Assembly (NCBI GenBank): GCA_001661515.1
Contig: LUVW01000022.1
Span: 56,670 to 120,669, forward strand
From: Capniomyces stellatus
Taxonomy: Eukaryota > Kickxellomycota > Harpellomycetes > Harpellales > Legeriomycetaceae
DNA: 64,000 bases
Direction of reading: 5' to 3'
The number at the start of each line of letters is the position of its first letter. Within the stretch, counting starts at the first letter, position 1. Of the stretch, positions 61,620 through 64,000 are shown one piece after another. The notes under the pieces are model-generated. The model was not told the origin of the DNA and did not search any database. It saw only the letters and a list, made by a program, of their open reading frames with translations. The translations under genes and the position numbers were made by a program.

Positions 61620-62435
61620 CTATTGAAATTGACCAAACCCGCTCTCACCACCACCGATTTTGGCGTTAGATAGATCTAGCTCCGGGTGTGCATCCTGGAA
61701 TTTTTTAAGAATTTGCTGCTGCTTCAGTTGATCACTAGTCGGTAGACCAGAGGCCTTTTGCCTTTGGTCAAACTACAAGATGTTCAAAAATTCAAAAGAG
61801 TTTAAGGGTCAGCACGTATAAGAGTACAACAGCGCACACATAAAACAAAACCACGCCAAAACATTAAAGCACAGTTACCATCATCTTTTCAACCATTGAT
61901 CTAGTTTCGTCCGGTAAATCATTAAGCTTTGAATTCTCGGGTTCAATTTTGCTTGTGTCGATTTCAGTTTCACCTTCAACAACGCATTTCCACCATTGCT
62001 GTTGGTTCTGCTTTTCTAAATATACACTAAGCGTCTTTACATCTTCTATAGACCAAGTCGAATCATCGACACGGATAAACTCTGTTAACTTCCCTTCCAA
62101 AATTACTTTATTGTTAGCTTTGAACGCAATGGAAATAAAGTTTGGTTTAATCAGAATTTTCATATCTCTAGCTCGAGTTCCTGCTGGTAAATCGGCTGTA
62201 ATCGTTACATCAGCCAATGTTTGTCTCCATTGGTAGTTTTCCTCTATAATTATTTATACTTTGTCATTTAAAAGGCATTCATGGTATAAGAAAAACATAA
62301 CAGTTTAATAGTTGAAATATCCGTGTCAATAATATCAAAAAAAAGTAACACTCACAATAGTAAATCGATAAATTGATTGAACTTTATAATAGTTAAATAT
62401 AATGTAAAATCACCTATGCTTCCTGTCTCTGCCAT
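61620..62435 (-). CDS. nudC: NudC-family nuclear distribution protein (CS domain)
   Basis: Exons 62435-62414, 62243-61879 and 61772-61620 give 179 residues with agreeing phases. NudC is an Hsp90-linked co-chaperone needed for dynein-dependent nuclear migration in filamentous fungi. The start [17 protein letters not shown] leads into a p23/CS beta-sandwich (about 15-110) with the family's Y-x-W-x-Q-T start, [10 protein letters not shown], and the WSIED strand. The C-terminal part has [29 protein letters not shown] and a Gly-rich end. The segment MVEKMMxDQRQKxxGLPTSDxxKxxxxLxKF is the recognised NudC C-terminal signature. The gene is absent from Saccharomyces but common in hyphal fungi. Confidence 0.93.
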
Positions 62436-63018
62436 CCTGTATTCGTCTTATCTTCCCTCAAAAAATATTGTATGAAACAGAATTATGTTGTTTTTAATAA
62501 AAAGTAAAGAGGTAAAAAAAACAAATATCAAGTTTATTTAATTCAGTAAACGATTGAAAGAGAAATTAAAAATATTGAAAATTGTCAAAAAGGGCGAAAA
62601 TAATCGGGAAAAAAAAATGGTAAAAGGCTTAAGAGAGGAGAAATCAAGTTAAATCCGTTATTCGAATTAGCGATCAGATTTGTGTATTTTTATCATTAAA
62701 AGCAGTTAATAATTACCTGCCTAGAAATTGGAACAAAAAATAAGGCAACAAAATAACTATCAACTTGTAATAAAAAGCAATCAAAGTTGAGCCATCAATA
62801 TGCCAATTTCATTGAGTTAAAAAAAATGCTTGAAGATATAAATGTTAGTATGGCTACAAATATTCATTAAACGGCAGTAACTGATCCTATTACCAAGCCA
62901 ACATAGCCCAGCTCAGGTTCAAGCTAAAAAAAATCGAAATAATACAAAAGGTTGAATACTGATAGTACAAGCAAACGAATATAATACATCCGAAATAAAG
63001 TGAAATTTGACCAAACGG
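62436..63018. other. Intergenic
   Basis: AT-rich; promoter of NudC and 3' flank of the next gene. No gene seen. Confidence 0.5.
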
Positions 63019-64000
63019 CTAAACATCAAGAAAACTCCAATCACTGAAGTTGTCTTTGTCAAGCAGATTAGAAATAGCAGTGATGTTGACATGACCAGAA
63101 TTCCTGCGATATAGTGAACTAAAGCTTAGTTTTGCGCCACGCTCGGTTAAATGCGTATGGCCATACACGTCTACGTTTCCAATATCTTCCATGTTCAGCA
63201 TAGGGTTAGCCAGGGTACTCCCAATTTCTGGAAACTGGGGGTAAGAACTTGAGTCAAAACCCAAGTTCAAATTCGTGTGATTTGATGGGTTTGATATATT
63301 GGTAGGTGTGTTCTCTGTTCTTGCTGTTGGATTTCCGCTATACTCGCCTCCGCTATCTATTTTATTCACACCATAGCTATCCTGACCCAATATCTGTTGG
63401 GTAACATCAGGCTCGTCGCAATATGCATTCATATGCGGCGTAAATGACACTGCAAGTCTTGGCGAATCCATGATGATGTTTTCATACAACAGGTCCGTAA
63501 AAATTCCACAAGTTGGCTTGTCTAAGCAGCATATCCGCGAGGAATAGCTTGCGCCTACAGGCAGTATCCAGGGATTCAGATCCTGATCCGTTATTGCTGT
63601 CATTGCCAAGTATTGAGGAATCCTGGTCGACTTGCTGTTTTTCAAGTGGTAGTACTTTTTTATTTTTAAAGCCTGCGAAAAAAAGTCCGAAAATCGGAAT
63701 GTGTACGTATAGTTCTTGTTCAGTAGCTTGAGCGATTCAATTAGCGTGTTGATGGCCAAGTCAATTCTGTCAATCTGCGGATGATCTGTGAGAAAATGTG
63801 CATTCAGCAGTATATTTCCTGCATTTGATGCTATCGACACCATCTGTGGCTTCCATTGGTAGCCGGAAACAGTCTCCATCGCACACTTTATTGTGTCTGC
63901 TATTGCCAACGAGTCCTGGATGCACGAGTTCTTTGCTGCTTTGACTCTTTCGCACGCCACTGTATCCGTTCTACGAACAGAGAGTTCCGACTGGTAGAGC
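63019..64000 (-). CDS. Probable fungal-specific transcription factor, C-terminal part (runs off the window)
   Basis: The minus-strand frame is open from the window edge to a stop at 63021-63019, so no start codon is assigned. The first 150 residues resemble the C-terminal half of the fungal Zn2Cys6-associated regulatory domain: a helix with ACERVKAAKNSCIQDSLAIADTI, then NAGNILLNAHFLTDHPQIDRIDLAINTLIESLKLL and a following aromatic/basic segment. The remainder is Ser/Asn/Pro-rich, as in activation regions. The DNA-binding domain would lie outside the window, so the class is inferred from pattern only. The short hydrophobic helix spacing could also suit another alpha-helical regulator. Confidence 0.5.
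   Translation of the reverse strand, partial: LYQSELSVRRTDTVACERVKAAKNSCIQDSLAIADTIKCAMETVSGYQWKPQMVSIASNAGNILLNAHFLTDHPQIDRIDLAINTLIESLKLLNKNYTYTFRFSDFFSQALKIKKYYHLKNSKSTRIPQYLAMTAITDQDLNPWILPVGASYSSRICCLDKPTCGIFTDLLYENIIMDSPRLAVSFTPHMNAYCDEPDVTQQILGQDSYGVNKIDSGGEYSGNPTARTENTPTNISNPSNHTNLNLGFDSSSYPQFPEIGSTLANPMLNMEDIGNVDVYGHTHLTERGAKLSFSSLYRRNSGHVNITAISNLLDKDNFSDWSFLDV

Overview
This is a eukaryotic, almost certainly fungal, AT-rich genomic window. The evidence is the set of genes: a P-type plasma-membrane H+-ATPase, the fused mitochondrial acetylglutamate kinase / acetylglutamyl-phosphate reductase typical of fungi (ARG5,6), argininosuccinate synthase, neutral (PKA/Ca2+-type) trehalase, an ataxin-2/Pbp1 protein, Dcn1 and NudC. 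Several genes carry GT-AG introns, mostly about 100-260 nt; Dcn1 has seven in 184 codons. A budding yeast is therefore unlikely, and a filamentous, possibly early-diverging (zygomycete-grade) fungus fits best, but I cannot name the species. The window is a scaffold with gaps: runs of N at about 7.66, 21.04-21.94, 35.12-35.22 and 50.55 kb, and single N at 11727 and 14579.

Layout. 1-1.9 kb: 5' two thirds of the H+-ATPase (minus strand), followed by about 6 kb with no gene I can support. 8.0-8.6, 20.6, 22.1 and 23.8 kb: a family of small secreted proteins of unknown function (one intact long copy, one short copy, one copy cut by a gap, one without signal peptide). 10.0-17.6 kb: a 691-residue tail-anchored protein gene (14805-17612, minus) whose 3' exons occur two more times upstream, with a decayed LINE-type reverse transcriptase (11.73-13.88 kb) between the copies. 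This looks like a mix of haplotypes or an assembly duplication. 24.6-28.2 kb: ataxin-2/Pbp1. 30.1-31.8 kb: Dcn1. 32.2 kb: Tfb5-like TFIIH subunit. 33.7-38.2 kb: two divergent paralogous secreted or membrane-anchored proteins at the outer ends of a large inverted repeat that contains their promoters and signal-peptide codons. 38.4-39.1 kb: LINE relic. 39.7-42.7 kb: a 1020-residue acidic protein of unknown function.

42.8-48.9 kb: two arginine-biosynthesis genes, ARG5,6 (minus) and ARG1 (plus), face away from each other across about 2 kb that holds a perfect Gcn4/CPC1-type site. 49.3-56.7 kb: four tandem paralogs of a peroxisomal enoyl-CoA isomerase, each exactly 256 residues and ending in SKL; one is intronless and three have two introns at identical positions. 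58.8-61.3 kb: neutral trehalase. 61.6-62.4 kb: NudC. 63.0-64.0 kb: C-terminal part of a probable fungal transcription factor that runs off the window.

Functional links: ARG5,6 and ARG1 act in the same pathway (mitochondrial and cytosolic steps). The four isomerases suggest expanded peroxisomal oxidation of unsaturated fatty acids. The two secreted families, both in repeat-rich surroundings, are the fastest-changing part of the window. Exon coordinates were worked out by hand from splice consensus, phase and protein continuity; no search was run.
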